This document shows, piece after piece, positions 34,826-43,153 of a stretch of DNA of 64,000 bases; the first letter of the stretch is position 1, and each line of letters starts with the position of its first letter. The DNA comes from Alphaproteobacteria bacterium (GTDB taxonomy: Bacteria; Pseudomonadota; Alphaproteobacteria; JAJUGE01). Location of the stretch: positions 1-64,000 of the forward strand of contig JAJUGE010000003.1 of NCBI GenBank assembly GCA_029268305.1, written 5' to 3'. Position numbers and translations under genes: made by a program. Below the pieces are notes generated by a model. That model was not told where the DNA came from and did no database searches. It was given only the letters and a program-made list of their open reading frames with translations.

Positions 34826-35628
34826 GCCCCCTGTCCCGCCGCCTTCTCCTGGCGGCTCATCGCGATCCCCACTTCCTCCCGGATCATACCGTAGACCGTC
34901 TTGTAAATGTCGAGGAACCTGTCGTTGGTGCGTTCCCGCTCATCCTGCGCCAGGTCGACGTCGACGATCCCCTTGATGGAAGAAGCGGGCCCGGCGCGCA
35001 TCACGCCAATCCGGTCGGCGAGCGTGACCGCTTCATCGATGTCGTGCGTGATGAAGAGCACGGACTTGTTGGTCGATGCCTGGATCTTCAGCAACTCCGA
35101 TTGCATGGACAATCGCGTCTGCGCATCGAGCGCCGCGAACGGCTCGTCCATGAGAAGCATCCGCGGCTCGTTGGCAAGCACACGCGCGATCTGGATGCGT
35201 TGCTTCATGCCGCCGGAAAGCTCGGAGGGATGCTTGTTCTCCTGTCCCTTCAGCCCGACCAGTTCCAGGTAATGGAGCGCGCGATCGCGCCGCTCCTTGC
35301 GCTCGATCCCGCGCATCCGCAAGCCGAACTCGATGTTCTCGACCGCGGTGAGCCACTCGTAGAGGGAGTCGTCACCCTGAAAGACCACCCCGCGATCCGC
35401 TCCCGGGGCCTCGATTATCCGGCCGTCGATCTCTATTCGTCCGGTGGTCGGCTGCTCAAAGCCGGCGAGCATGGTGAGCACGGTGGTCTTGCCGCAGCCG
35501 CTGGTCCCGAGAAGACAGAAGAACTCCCCGGCTTCGATCTCGATATTGAAATCCTCGACCGCGACGTAGTCGTCCCCCTGGAGGGAACGGTAGGTCTTCC
35601 CGACGTTCCTGAGCGATACCAGAGCCAA
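34822..35628 (-). CDS. ABC transporter ATP-binding protein (NitT/TauT type)
   Basis: A 268-residue nucleotide-binding subunit. Walker A is GTSGCGKTT near residue 42, the Q loop contains [12 protein letters not shown], the signature is [15 protein letters not shown], Walker B is [11 protein letters not shown], and the switch His is in [16 protein letters not shown]. It powers the permease encoded right after it (4-base overlap). The amidase gene ends 27 bases upstream, so a single transcript probably carries amidase, ATPase, permease and binding protein. Confidence 0.94.
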   Translation of the reverse strand: MALVSLRNVGKTYRSLQGDDYVAVEDFNIEIEAGEFFCLLGTSGCGKTTVLTMLAGFEQPTTGRIEIDGRIIEAPGADRGVVFQGDDSLYEWLTAVENIEFGLRMRGIERKERRDRALHYLELVGLKGQENKHPSELSGGMKQRIQIARVLANEPRMLLMDEPFAALDAQTRLSMQSELLKIQASTNKSVLFITHDIDEAVTLADRIGVMRAGPASSIKGIVDVDLAQDERERTNDRFLDIYKTVYGMIREEVGIAMSRQEKAAGQGA

Positions 35629-35655
35629 GCGCCTGTCCTGAATAAATTCTCGAAT

Positions 35656-37101
35656 TTATGAAGCATTATCCGGGCCAGCGGTCCGACCGGCAAGCTGATG
35701 AGAAGGCTGCCCCGCTCGCAACGGCGGGCGCAGGTGGAGACCCAGCGCTCTCACGATTTCCGTCGCCGCGGCCAGCAGCTCGCCGTCGTGCCAAGGCTTG
35801 CCGATGATCTGGAGACCGATCGGGAGTCCGTTCCCGCCGAGCCCTAAGGGAATGGAAATCGCCGGGCACCCCGCGAAATTCGCGATCGCCAGCATGTCCG
35901 CCTGATATGGCAAGCCACCGGCCTCGAAGGCGTAGGCGGTGTCCGGAACCGTCGGGGAGACGACAAGGTCGACATCACAGAACACACGAAGAAATTCGTG
36001 ACCGGCAATGCGGATCGCCCGCTCCGCCTTCATCAGCTTGAGGCCAGGGACCTTGCTCCCGAAGGTGAGCATGCCAGCGTAGTAAGAAGAGTAGATTTCC
36101 GGGTGGCTCTGCATCGCCGCTTCGTGAAACACGGCCGACTCGGCCTCGCTGACGAGGAGGCCGGCGAGCCGCGCCGGCGTCGGCCGATATTCCGGCAGCT
36201 GCAGCTCGCGAATCTCGCAGCCGAGGTCCTTCAGGAGACCCAGCGCGTTCGAAAACGCAGCCTCCACGTCGGGCTCGAGACAGACCTCGGCGAAATTGAG
36301 GAGGATGCCAACACGTCGGCCTTCCGGTGGCCAGGGCGGCGACGTGCCGAGATCGAAGCCGGGCGGCGGCCGCACCGCTTCGACACAGTCCGGATCGTAG
36401 CCGGCGATCGCTCGAAGCATCAGGGCACTGTCGCCGACGGTTCGGCACAGCACACCCAGGTGATCGAGCCGCCAGCTCATCGGCGCGACGCCGCGTGTGC
36501 TGACGAGCCCGTAGGTGGGCTTCAGCCCGACGATGCCGCAATAGGCGGCGGGAATCCGCACCGAGCCCATCGTGTCGCTGCCGAGCGCCGCCGGCACCAG
36601 CCGCGCAGCGACCGCTGCACCGGAACCTCCGCTCGACCCGCCGGCCGAATGGCTGTGCTTCCAGGGGTTTACCGTACGGCCATGATGGGGATTGTCCGTG
36701 CCGCCGCCGAGTGCGCCTTCATCCATGTTGGTCTTTCCGATGAAGACGGCGCCCCCTGCCCGTAGCCGGGCAATCACCTGCGCGTCGGAGGACGGCAACA
36801 CCGGCCGGTCCGGCAGTGCGAGCCCATTCGTCGTCGGGACGCCCACGATGTCGATATTGTCCTTGATGGCGATCGGGACGCCGTCTAGCGGCCCCAGGCG
36901 ATTACCTCGGGCCCGCCTCCGATCCGCGTGACGCGCGTCCTCGATCGCGCTCTCCGCCAGAACCGTCACGAAGCTGTTGAGGACACGATCCAGAGACGAA
37001 ATGCGCTCGAGGCTGGCGAGGACCAGCTCTTCGGCCGAGATCTCACTGCGCGCCAACCGGTCCGCGATCTCCTGGAGCTCCAGATCGACGAGGCCGGTCA
37101 T
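35656..37101 (-). CDS. Amidase-signature family amidase (second copy)
   Basis: A 481-residue amidase-signature enzyme. The catalytic Lys is in GVPIAIKDNIDIVG, the glycine-serine stretch is GGSSGGSGAAVAAR, and the nucleophile segment is LGSDTMGSVRIPAAYCGIVGLKP. ATG 37101 has GGAG upstream and is preferred to 37122. It precedes the ABC ATPase gene by 27 bases, so it probably hydrolyses an amide imported by that system. It is not closely paired with GatB or GatC, so a tRNA role is unlikely. Confidence 0.9.
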   Translation of the reverse strand: MTGLVDLELQEIADRLARSEISAEELVLASLERISSLDRVLNSFVTVLAESAIEDARHADRRRARGNRLGPLDGVPIAIKDNIDIVGVPTTNGLALPDRPVLPSSDAQVIARLRAGGAVFIGKTNMDEGALGGGTDNPHHGRTVNPWKHSHSAGGSSGGSGAAVAARLVPAALGSDTMGSVRIPAAYCGIVGLKPTYGLVSTRGVAPMSWRLDHLGVLCRTVGDSALMLRAIAGYDPDCVEAVRPPPGFDLGTSPPWPPEGRRVGILLNFAEVCLEPDVEAAFSNALGLLKDLGCEIRELQLPEYRPTPARLAGLLVSEAESAVFHEAAMQSHPEIYSSYYAGMLTFGSKVPGLKLMKAERAIRIAGHEFLRVFCDVDLVVSPTVPDTAYAFEAGGLPYQADMLAIANFAGCPAISIPLGLGGNGLPIGLQIIGKPWHDGELLAAATEIVRALGLHLRPPLRAGQPSHQLAGRTAGPDNAS

Positions 37102-37254
37102 CCCAACGCTCCTGCCGCTCATCCCCGCCGCCAGTCATTCCAGGCGGCCGTCAAAGATACAAGACAGGACGCTACACCGGCGCCGTTTCCATGGCGAGCC
37201 GGCATCGGTCACCACGACCGCGACCGGGAGAGCTCTCGCTGATCGGGGCTGGAA

Positions 37255-37647
37255 TCACCTTGCAGCGGAACGCGCAGTGGCCGGTTCCGCTTCGATCAGC
37301 GCGACGATCGCGCGATGTAAGTCCTCGGCTCCATAGGGCTTGGGGACACGCGGAGCACACCGAACAGCCCGCGGCATCGAGTCATCGATCGGAGTGCCCG
37401 ATGCGACGATGAAAGGAATGGCGCTCCGATCGAGAGCATCTGCGATCGGGTCGGCGCGGCATCCATCCAGGCTCAGGTCGAGAACGACGACATCGCACTG
37501 CCCATCGATAGCAGCTTCAAGAGCCGCCTGCACGTCGACGGCTACCCCGAGCACCTCGTAGCCCAATTGCTCCAGACCCATTTCTGCTTCGAGAGCAACC
37601 AGGCTCTCGTCTTCAACGATAAGAACTCGTAACCCTGCATGATTCAT
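37255..37647 (-). CDS. Single-domain response regulator (CheY-like receiver)
   Basis: A 130-residue receiver domain without an output domain. The acidic pocket is in VLIVEDESL, the phosphoacceptor Asp is in CDVVVLDLSLDG, the Thr/Ser is in FIVASGTP, and the Lys is in VPKPYGAEDL. Such stand-alone receivers in alphaproteobacteria often connect to hybrid or HWE-type kinases. No kinase gene is adjacent, so it is an orphan. ATG 37647 gives MNHAGLRVLIVEDES. The longer frame to 37725 is not supported by a ribosome site. Confidence 0.87.
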   Translation of the reverse strand: MNHAGLRVLIVEDESLVALEAEMGLEQLGYEVLGVAVDVQAALEAAIDGQCDVVVLDLSLDGCRADPIADALDRSAIPFIVASGTPIDDSMPRAVRCAPRVPKPYGAEDLHRAIVALIEAEPATARSAAR

Positions 37648-37782
37648 ACGTACGCTCCGGAGCTTGACCGCGACGAAGCGGTAAGGAGGAGCGCGGCGAA
37701 TGGTTCCTCGGCAGGGTCGTTCCAATCACGCCTCCGTCAGAGCCGCGGAAGCGGTCGTCACGACCACAGAATGGCTCGGCGC

Positions 37783-38646
37783 TCAATCGACGGCAGTTTC
37801 GAAGACCAGTCCGCCGTCGCGGCGGCCGACACGGATCGTGCCGGGGAACGGGATGTGAGCGCCAGCGATTCGCATTCCCGTCGCCGCGATCTCCTCCAGC
37901 AGGGCCAGCCGCGTCCGGAGAGCCAGAGCCCCGTCGACATCGAACAGAAAACCCCATTCCGGCCGCGCGACCTGCAAGGCGGGCATGTGCAGCACGTCGG
38001 CCGAGACTAGCACCGGCTTTTCGTTTCCGATCCTGTAGCCGACCTGACCTGGCGTGTGACCCGGCAGCGCGGTCGTGCGCACCCCCGGCAAAATCTCGCC
38101 GCCGGGCTCGAACAGGCAAGTGCGCTCCCGGTAGGCGTCCAACGCGGCGAGCGCCAGTGGCGTCTGTGTCGCCTGAACGGGATCGTGCTCCTCCGGCGTA
38201 TTCCAGAAACGATGCTCTTCCGCCGAGACGTGCAGATCGGCGTTCGGGAAAATCGGCCGCCCCGCCTCTACCAGCCCCGCGGCATGGTCGCCATGCAAAT
38301 GCGTCATGAGCAGGTCGGTGACGTCGCCGGCCTCATAGCCAGCTGCCTTCAACGCTCGTCGAAGATGGCCGAGGCTGGCGCCTCGGCGGGAGCCGTCGCC
38401 GGCGTCGATCAGGCAGAGCCGGCCGGGAGCTTCGATTAGGAAGCAATTGACCGAGACGCACAGATCATCCAGGTCCTGGCCATCCGCCGCTGCCAGACCA
38501 TCCCCCACCCCCCGCACGACTGCCGGAAAACGCGACAGGTCGAGGTCGAGGTAGCCGTCACAGAGCGCCGTAAGCTTCGGCCCGTCCGTCGATATGGCGA
38601 AAGCCTGGCCGCCGGAAGATCGGATGCGCTCGGTCGTTTCGCCCAT
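37783..38646 (-). CDS. Metallo-beta-lactamase-fold hydrolase (MBL)
   Basis: A 287-residue MBL-fold enzyme. The metal site is THLHGDHAAGLVEAG (HxHxDH), with later ligands in ALPGHTPGQVGY, VSADVLHM and a final AGAHIPFPG. It looks like the lactonase/hydrolase branch rather than a glyoxalase. An AGGAGGAACAG lies before ATG 38646, a strong reason for this start. The substrate is unknown, possibly an N-acyl homoserine lactone or ester, but I have no direct support. It is divergent from dps. Confidence 0.86.
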   Translation of the reverse strand: MGETTERIRSSGGQAFAISTDGPKLTALCDGYLDLDLSRFPAVVRGVGDGLAAADGQDLDDLCVSVNCFLIEAPGRLCLIDAGDGSRRGASLGHLRRALKAAGYEAGDVTDLLMTHLHGDHAAGLVEAGRPIFPNADLHVSAEEHRFWNTPEEHDPVQATQTPLALAALDAYRERTCLFEPGGEILPGVRTTALPGHTPGQVGYRIGNEKPVLVSADVLHMPALQVARPEWGFLFDVDGALALRTRLALLEEIAATGMRIAGAHIPFPGTIRVGRRDGGLVFETAVD

Positions 38647-38868
38647 GACTGTTCCTCCTGCCGCCGGGCCGGCCGAACCGCCCGGCGCGTTTGCGAATCG
38701 GCGTCCCGTCGAGTTTGGCGGTGAGAACGCACGGGAGCAACGAATCGTGGCGTGTAGCCTGCGGCTTCCGGAAACAAATTCCGATGGGACCTTCTGGCCG
38801 GAGGTTCCGTTTAAGCGGTTGCTATCGTACCGTTGGGTTACGGTCCCCATTCTTCACGGAGACTATGA

Positions 38869-39336
38869 ATGTCGAGCAACATCGAGATGAGCCAGGAAGG
38901 CAAGAAGGCCTGCGCCGAAGCGCTGGCGAAGGTCCTGGGCGACACTTACGTCCTTTATCTGAAGACGCACGCCTTCCACTGGAACGTGGAAGGTCGGAGC
39001 TTCCGCACACTCCATGAAATGTTCGAAGAGCAGTATCGCGACCTCTGGGAATCGACCGATGAGATCGCTGAGCGTATCCGGGCTCTCGGCGAATATGCCC
39101 CCGGAAGCTACGCCAAGTTTCAGTCGCTCGCGTCCATCAAGGACAATGAGGGTGTCCCCAGCAGTGACGAGATGCTGCGCGAGCTGATCTCGGACAACGA
39201 AGCGACCGTCAGGACGATCCGCTCCGCAATCGCGACTGCGGAGGAGCACGGCGACGAAGCATCGATCGACCTGCTTACCGGCCGCCTGTCGACGCTCGAG
39301 AAGCAGATCTGGATGATGAAAAGCATCCTCAAATAG
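38869..39336 (+). CDS. dps: Dps-family ferritin-like DNA-protection protein
   Basis: A 155-residue Dps. The ferroxidase and interface residues are in KTHAFHWNVEGRSF and LHEMFEEQYRDLWESTDEIAERIR. The protein forms a 12-mer shell that oxidises and stores iron and shields DNA in stationary phase or oxidative stress. The N-terminal tail (MSSNIEMSQEGKKA) has only a few Lys, so strong DNA binding is not assured. CGGAG precedes the ATG. It is followed by a sulfation operon on the opposite strand. Confidence 0.93.
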   Translation: MSSNIEMSQEGKKACAEALAKVLGDTYVLYLKTHAFHWNVEGRSFRTLHEMFEEQYRDLWESTDEIAERIRALGEYAPGSYAKFQSLASIKDNEGVPSSDEMLRELISDNEATVRTIRSAIATAEEHGDEASIDLLTGRLSTLEKQIWMMKSILK

Positions 39337-39460
39337 GCGGCCCGCCCTGGTCGCGTGCCGGATCCCGGCTCGCGACCCGTCGGCGGACGCCGGCGCGGCT
39401 CACCCCACGCGACGGGTTGGGAGCGGTGTGCAACCCGGCCGGCCGGTGCCGTCCGAAACT

Positions 39461-40603
39461 TCAGAAGTCGTATCCGAACCGGCGCGCGACCGCCCCGGTG
39501 ACGTCCCGGATCAACGCCTCTTCCGACGGCGTGAAGGAGGGACGGTAATAGCCGGGTGGGCTGACGCGGCGCGCGGTCCGCTCCGGCAGATCCGACCGGG
39601 CAAGCCCGCAGTGGTCCAGCATCGCGCGCATGGTGTCGAGCGGCTCGGCACACAAGTCTTCGTATCTCACTATCTTCGCCGCAGCGTCGATCTCCGGCAC
39701 TCGTTGGAGCGTGTCGGCGACGTGACCGTAGATCAGGGCCCAGTACCGGGCCCAGCCCTCGACCTCCTTCTCTGACTTCCAGAGATCTTCAACGATGGCC
39801 GCGGCGGCATCGTCACCGGTGTTGATGACACGGCGGTTCAGTCCGAACTCGAAGTGCCCGCTTCGCGCCATGTGTTCCAGAACGCGCGGGTCGCGCTCCT
39901 CCGCTTCGACGAACAGCCGGTGCTGCTTCATCAGCGACGCGATATGCCAGACCGGGTCGCGAATCGGGATCAGAAAACGAGCGTCCGGGAACAGCTTAAG
40001 CAGGTAACCGAGTCGCGTGACGTCGTAGTTGTTCTTCGCCAGATACCGCTCGCCGCCACGCAGAAGCAGTAGTTTCCGGATGTGATCGCGGTAGAACCGC
40101 TCGAAGCCCGGCGCCTCCGTCCCGCCGTCGAGCACCGCGTTCTTGTTGGAATCGTGCAACCGCTCGAAGAACGCCATCCAGATCACTTCCTCGAAGCCCT
40201 CGGGACTTTCCGGAGTGACCGCGATCCCGTCGCCGTGCGCGCGCTCGCGCGGATCGGCGTCACGGCTGGCGGCCCGGTCCAGGAACCAGTTCCAGCTCCA
40301 GGGAGCCAGGACGACCGGGAAATCGCGATAGCGATGGGTCGCGAGCGCGGGATGCTCGGCGAGAAGCTCGAGAAGGATCGTGCTCCCGGAACGGGCAAGG
40401 CCGGTGACGTAGATCGGAGCACGAATGCTCACCTCGTCCAGACGCGCGCGCAGCGCCGCGCTCTCCCGATCCGCAAGCCATTTCAGGAGACCAGACGATC
40501 GGTCGACCAGCCGGCCGACCCGATGCACCCAGCCCTCGACCTCGACCGCGGAAGCCTTGCTGCTGGCGGCCTCTTCGACAGTTACAGCCATGCGGTCGCT
40601 CAT
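39461..40603 (-). CDS. Sulfotransferase (PAPS-dependent)
   Basis: A 380-residue soluble sulfotransferase-fold protein. The 5'-phosphosulfate loop is VTGLARSGSTILLELLAEHP and the 3'-phosphate region is PIRDPVWHIASLMKQ. The catalytic region around YLAKNNYDV and a Trp-rich PWSWNW differ from cytosolic SULTs. It would add sulfate from PAPS to a hydroxyl or amine of an unknown acceptor. Its ATG overlaps the stop of a membrane protein gene (ATGA), the last step of a four-gene unit that begins with an arylsulfotransferase-like gene at 42965. Confidence 0.85.
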   Translation of the reverse strand: MSDRMAVTVEEAASSKASAVEVEGWVHRVGRLVDRSSGLLKWLADRESAALRARLDEVSIRAPIYVTGLARSGSTILLELLAEHPALATHRYRDFPVVLAPWSWNWFLDRAASRDADPRERAHGDGIAVTPESPEGFEEVIWMAFFERLHDSNKNAVLDGGTEAPGFERFYRDHIRKLLLLRGGERYLAKNNYDVTRLGYLLKLFPDARFLIPIRDPVWHIASLMKQHRLFVEAEERDPRVLEHMARSGHFEFGLNRRVINTGDDAAAAIVEDLWKSEKEVEGWARYWALIYGHVADTLQRVPEIDAAAKIVRYEDLCAEPLDTMRAMLDHCGLARSDLPERTARRVSPPGYYRPSFTPSEEALIRDVTGAVARRFGYDF

Positions 40604-41325
40604 TCGATCCGCCGCACCAGTTTCAGGGCGAGCGCTGCCAGAAAGAGTGTGGTGAAAAACAGAGGCTCCCAGCCTCGCAGCCACGAAGGGCCAGCCCCGA
40701 ATAGCTCCAGGCGCGGCAGGTCGATGGAGATACCGTCGACCGGAGCCTCGTCCGGGAGATATCCCGCCGGATTGCCTAGCAAGACATTCCACGGACGATG
40801 CTTGTGGATCACCGGCACCGGCTTCTCGATCGGGACGTCTGCGACGGGCCTACCCTCGGGATCTGCGACGATCGCCCGTGCCGGGGCTTCGCTCTTTTCC
40901 CGCAACAAGGCACCCGAATATCGCGGGTCGGAGACCTTTACCGAAACTTCCTCTCCCGGCTCCGGAAGCCGGTACGCGTGAGAAGTGTCGAGCCAGAAGA
41001 TGATGGCGAGCACGGGGAGGGCCGCCACCAAGGTCGCGGGAAACACCAGAAAGATGCGTCGCAATGCGAGCGAGAGCACGCGAGACATCACCGGCCACAC
41101 GCCTTCTGCCGGGCCGTCGTATTCCGCCATCTCCCGCTGCGCCGCCTGCAGGCGCTGCCGGATGTCTGCGATACGCCGCTGCGGGGACAGCAGACGATAC
41201 AGCTCCATGGAGAGGAGGCCGGCTAGAACAGCCCAGATCACGATACGCACCGGCAGAGGCAGCAGGTCGGCGAAGAGCTGATCGCTCCAATCGACCGCCG
41301 CCGCCGGAAGATTGAAAAGTCCCAC
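40600..41325 (-). CDS. Membrane protein of unknown function in sulfation operon
   Basis: A 241-residue membrane protein. It has an N-terminal segment (PVRIVIWAVLAGLLSMELY), then a coiled, charged stretch (QRRIADIRQRLQAAQREMAEYDG), two hydrophobic segments around RIFLVFPATLVAALPVLAIIFWL, a periplasmic-like domain rich in Pro and charged residues (RLPEPGEEVSVKVSD ... DGISIDLPRLELFG), and a final helix (PLFFTTLFLAALALKLV). The first half resembles EMC3/TMCO1-type insertase layouts, but I cannot confirm that. It is 6 bases downstream of an 85-residue protein and overlaps the sulfotransferase. Confidence 0.7.
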   Translation of the reverse strand: MGLFNLPAAAVDWSDQLFADLLPLPVRIVIWAVLAGLLSMELYRLLSPQRRIADIRQRLQAAQREMAEYDGPAEGVWPVMSRVLSLALRRIFLVFPATLVAALPVLAIIFWLDTSHAYRLPEPGEEVSVKVSDPRYSGALLREKSEAPARAIVADPEGRPVADVPIEKPVPVIHKHRPWNVLLGNPAGYLPDEAPVDGISIDLPRLELFGAGPSWLRGWEPLFFTTLFLAALALKLVRRIE

Positions 41326-41331
41326 CGAAGG

Positions 41332-41589
41332 TTACCTGCCGGTGTCGGGCGACTGCCCTGCCGTTACGGCGGAATCCGGTCCCGTCGCGGTGGCCTGCTC
41401 CTGCCGCCGACGGCGCATCCGTCGCACCGGCCAGGCTACGAGGAACAACAAGGCCGCACCGACGGCCAGCAGCAATGCCCACAGCGCACCGAGCAGGCTC
41501 AGACCGGCACCGGGGCCGACATAGGCCAGAGCGGGAGTGGAGATCGAAACGGCCAAGGCGAGGGCCGCATATGCCAGAGGGTGTTTCAT
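41332..41589 (-). CDS. Small membrane protein, GPGAGL motif, in sulfation operon
   Basis: An 85-residue protein with a signal-like first helix (HPLAYAALALAVSISTPALAYV), a short GPGAGLSLL turn, a second helix (ALWALLLAVGAALLFLVAW) and a basic stop-transfer tail (PVRRMRRRRQ). A GCAGGAAGAATC precedes ATG 41589, which overlaps the end of the arylsulfotransferase gene. Similar small GPGAGL proteins seem to accompany arylsulfotransferase genes elsewhere (from memory). Its role is unknown. Confidence 0.7.
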   Translation of the reverse strand: MKHPLAYAALALAVSISTPALAYVGPGAGLSLLGALWALLLAVGAALLFLVAWPVRRMRRRRQEQATATGPDSAVTAGQSPDTGR

Positions 41590-42965
41590 GATTCTTCCTG
41601 CAAGTCTGGTGAAGGGGACCCAATGCCAAGCGCGACGAGGAAGGAGCTGTCGAAATAGTCCTCGGGCACTCGCTGGGCGAAACACACGATCGCGACCATT
41701 GCTTCGCCGTCGCCACCGCGGCGGGGATTGACGAACTCCCAGACGATCTCGCCGTCCTGCGTGACCTCGAAGATGCGACCGGCGTTCGACTCCGTGATCA
41801 GGGTGTTCCCGTTCGAGAGACGTTGCTGAGACGACCGGATGTCGCTGTCAAAAGGTCGCTCGGGGGTGCCGGGATATTCCCATACGATCTCGTAAGTCGA
41901 TGGATCGAACTCGAGCACGCGGGAGCGCCCCTCGGGCACGGCGAAGTTGCCGTAGTTGTCGAACAGAATGATATGGCCGTTCGGCAGCACGTCCGGATCG
42001 TGCTGCCCGATCCAGGGCCCGCGCGCCATCCACGTCATCTGCTCGCTTTCGATGTCGAGGACGCCGATCGCGCCCAGTTCGCGAAACGACAGCAACACCT
42101 TGCCGGGGCCTGCGTGTTGGAAGGCCGCCGTCTCCGGCTTGTCGAGCGGATCGACGTCATTGGTATGCAGCGGGTCTGCGATAGAATACGAGGAAACGGT
42201 GTGCACCAGATGCCGCCAGGGCGAGCGCGCAACGATCGGCGTGAGGGGGATGTTGTGCAGCTCCTCGCCGTCCGGGGAAAGAACCACAAGGTAATCCTCG
42301 AGCCGCGCGGTTGCCAGATTATCAAACCCTTCAAGCCGCTCCTGAACGATCTCGTGCGTGAGCACATAGATGCGGCCATCGGCGCCGACGTCGACGTTGT
42401 GGTGTGTACGCCCGCCATAGCGCCAGATGACGTTCGAGTCACGGTCGAGCTTGACCAGCCCGTAACCGTAGGGCGTGTCGCCCACTCCTTCGTACACGAC
42501 GAGCAGATCCCCATTGGGGAACGGCACTGCCTTGCGAAAATACACGTGGCTGTCCGGCTGCGGATTGCGGACGCCGCTGCCGTCCGGCCACGCGGTGCTA
42601 TAGGGCCGGTGCCAGCGATGCACGACCTTGCCTTCGGCATCTATCAAATGCGCCTCGGGGCCCGACGTATAGAGCGTTAGGCCTGGCTGCATAGCATCCG
42701 CTACGCTGCCGGTGACGCCCTTGCGGTCGGTGCGCGCGGGGTACCAAAGGTCCGACGCGTAGACGTCGTCGTAGGCAGTCAGCTTGGCATAAAGGGCTCT
42801 GCCTCCCTCGTACGCGCGGGCTATCTGGGGGCCGGGGAAAACCTTGCTGGCCATGAGCAGGCTGCCGGCAAGGAAACTGATCAGTAAAAGAGCAGCAACG
42901 AAGCCGCCGAGCAGAACACGGTCGAGCCAGCCGCCCGACCGTGACGGCGCCGATTCATCCTTCAT
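41586..42965 (-). CDS. Arylsulfotransferase-family (ASST) membrane-anchored protein
   Basis: A 459-residue protein with an N-terminal anchor (VLLGGFVAALLLISFLAGSLL) then a beta-propeller of arylsulfate-sulfotransferase type. Repeated HxxN/DG turns are visible: FPNGDLLVVYEG, GRTHHNVDVGADGRIYVLTHE, LHTNDVDPLD, GQHDPDVLPNGHIILFDN, LSNGNTLITESNAGRIFEV. Conserved His residues (HHNVD and QHDPD) match ASST active-site positions. PAPS-independent ASST transfers sulfate between phenolic esters in the periplasm. The operon also has a PAPS-type sulfotransferase, an unusual pairing. Confidence 0.8.
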   Translation of the reverse strand: MKDESAPSRSGGWLDRVLLGGFVAALLLISFLAGSLLMASKVFPGPQIARAYEGGRALYAKLTAYDDVYASDLWYPARTDRKGVTGSVADAMQPGLTLYTSGPEAHLIDAEGKVVHRWHRPYSTAWPDGSGVRNPQPDSHVYFRKAVPFPNGDLLVVYEGVGDTPYGYGLVKLDRDSNVIWRYGGRTHHNVDVGADGRIYVLTHEIVQERLEGFDNLATARLEDYLVVLSPDGEELHNIPLTPIVARSPWRHLVHTVSSYSIADPLHTNDVDPLDKPETAAFQHAGPGKVLLSFRELGAIGVLDIESEQMTWMARGPWIGQHDPDVLPNGHIILFDNYGNFAVPEGRSRVLEFDPSTYEIVWEYPGTPERPFDSDIRSSQQRLSNGNTLITESNAGRIFEVTQDGEIVWEFVNPRRGGDGEAMVAIVCFAQRVPEDYFDSSFLVALGIGSPSPDLQEES

Positions 42966-43119
42966 GTGCGTTCAGTCTCACAATCGATCCACGACAAGAA
43001 CAGCCCGACCTTCCGGGCGGTTCCCGACGGAGCGGTCCGGCGGCACGATGCACGGGCAGGGTCGATGGCAGTCCTACAACATCTTGTAGGTAGACCGCCG
43101 AAAGGGCGGGGGATGTTCC

Positions 43120-43147
43120 TTGATCGGCGACCGGCCCCTCCTATAAT
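43120..43147 (+). promoter_or_regulatory. Sigma-70-like promoter of parE
   Basis: TTGATC at 43120-43125 and a perfect TATAAT at 43142-43147, separated by 16 bases, lie directly before parE. The -10 ends only 6 bases before the ATG at 43154, so the transcript would begin at or near the start codon and be leaderless. Confidence 0.72.
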
Positions 43148-43153
43148 CCGCGC

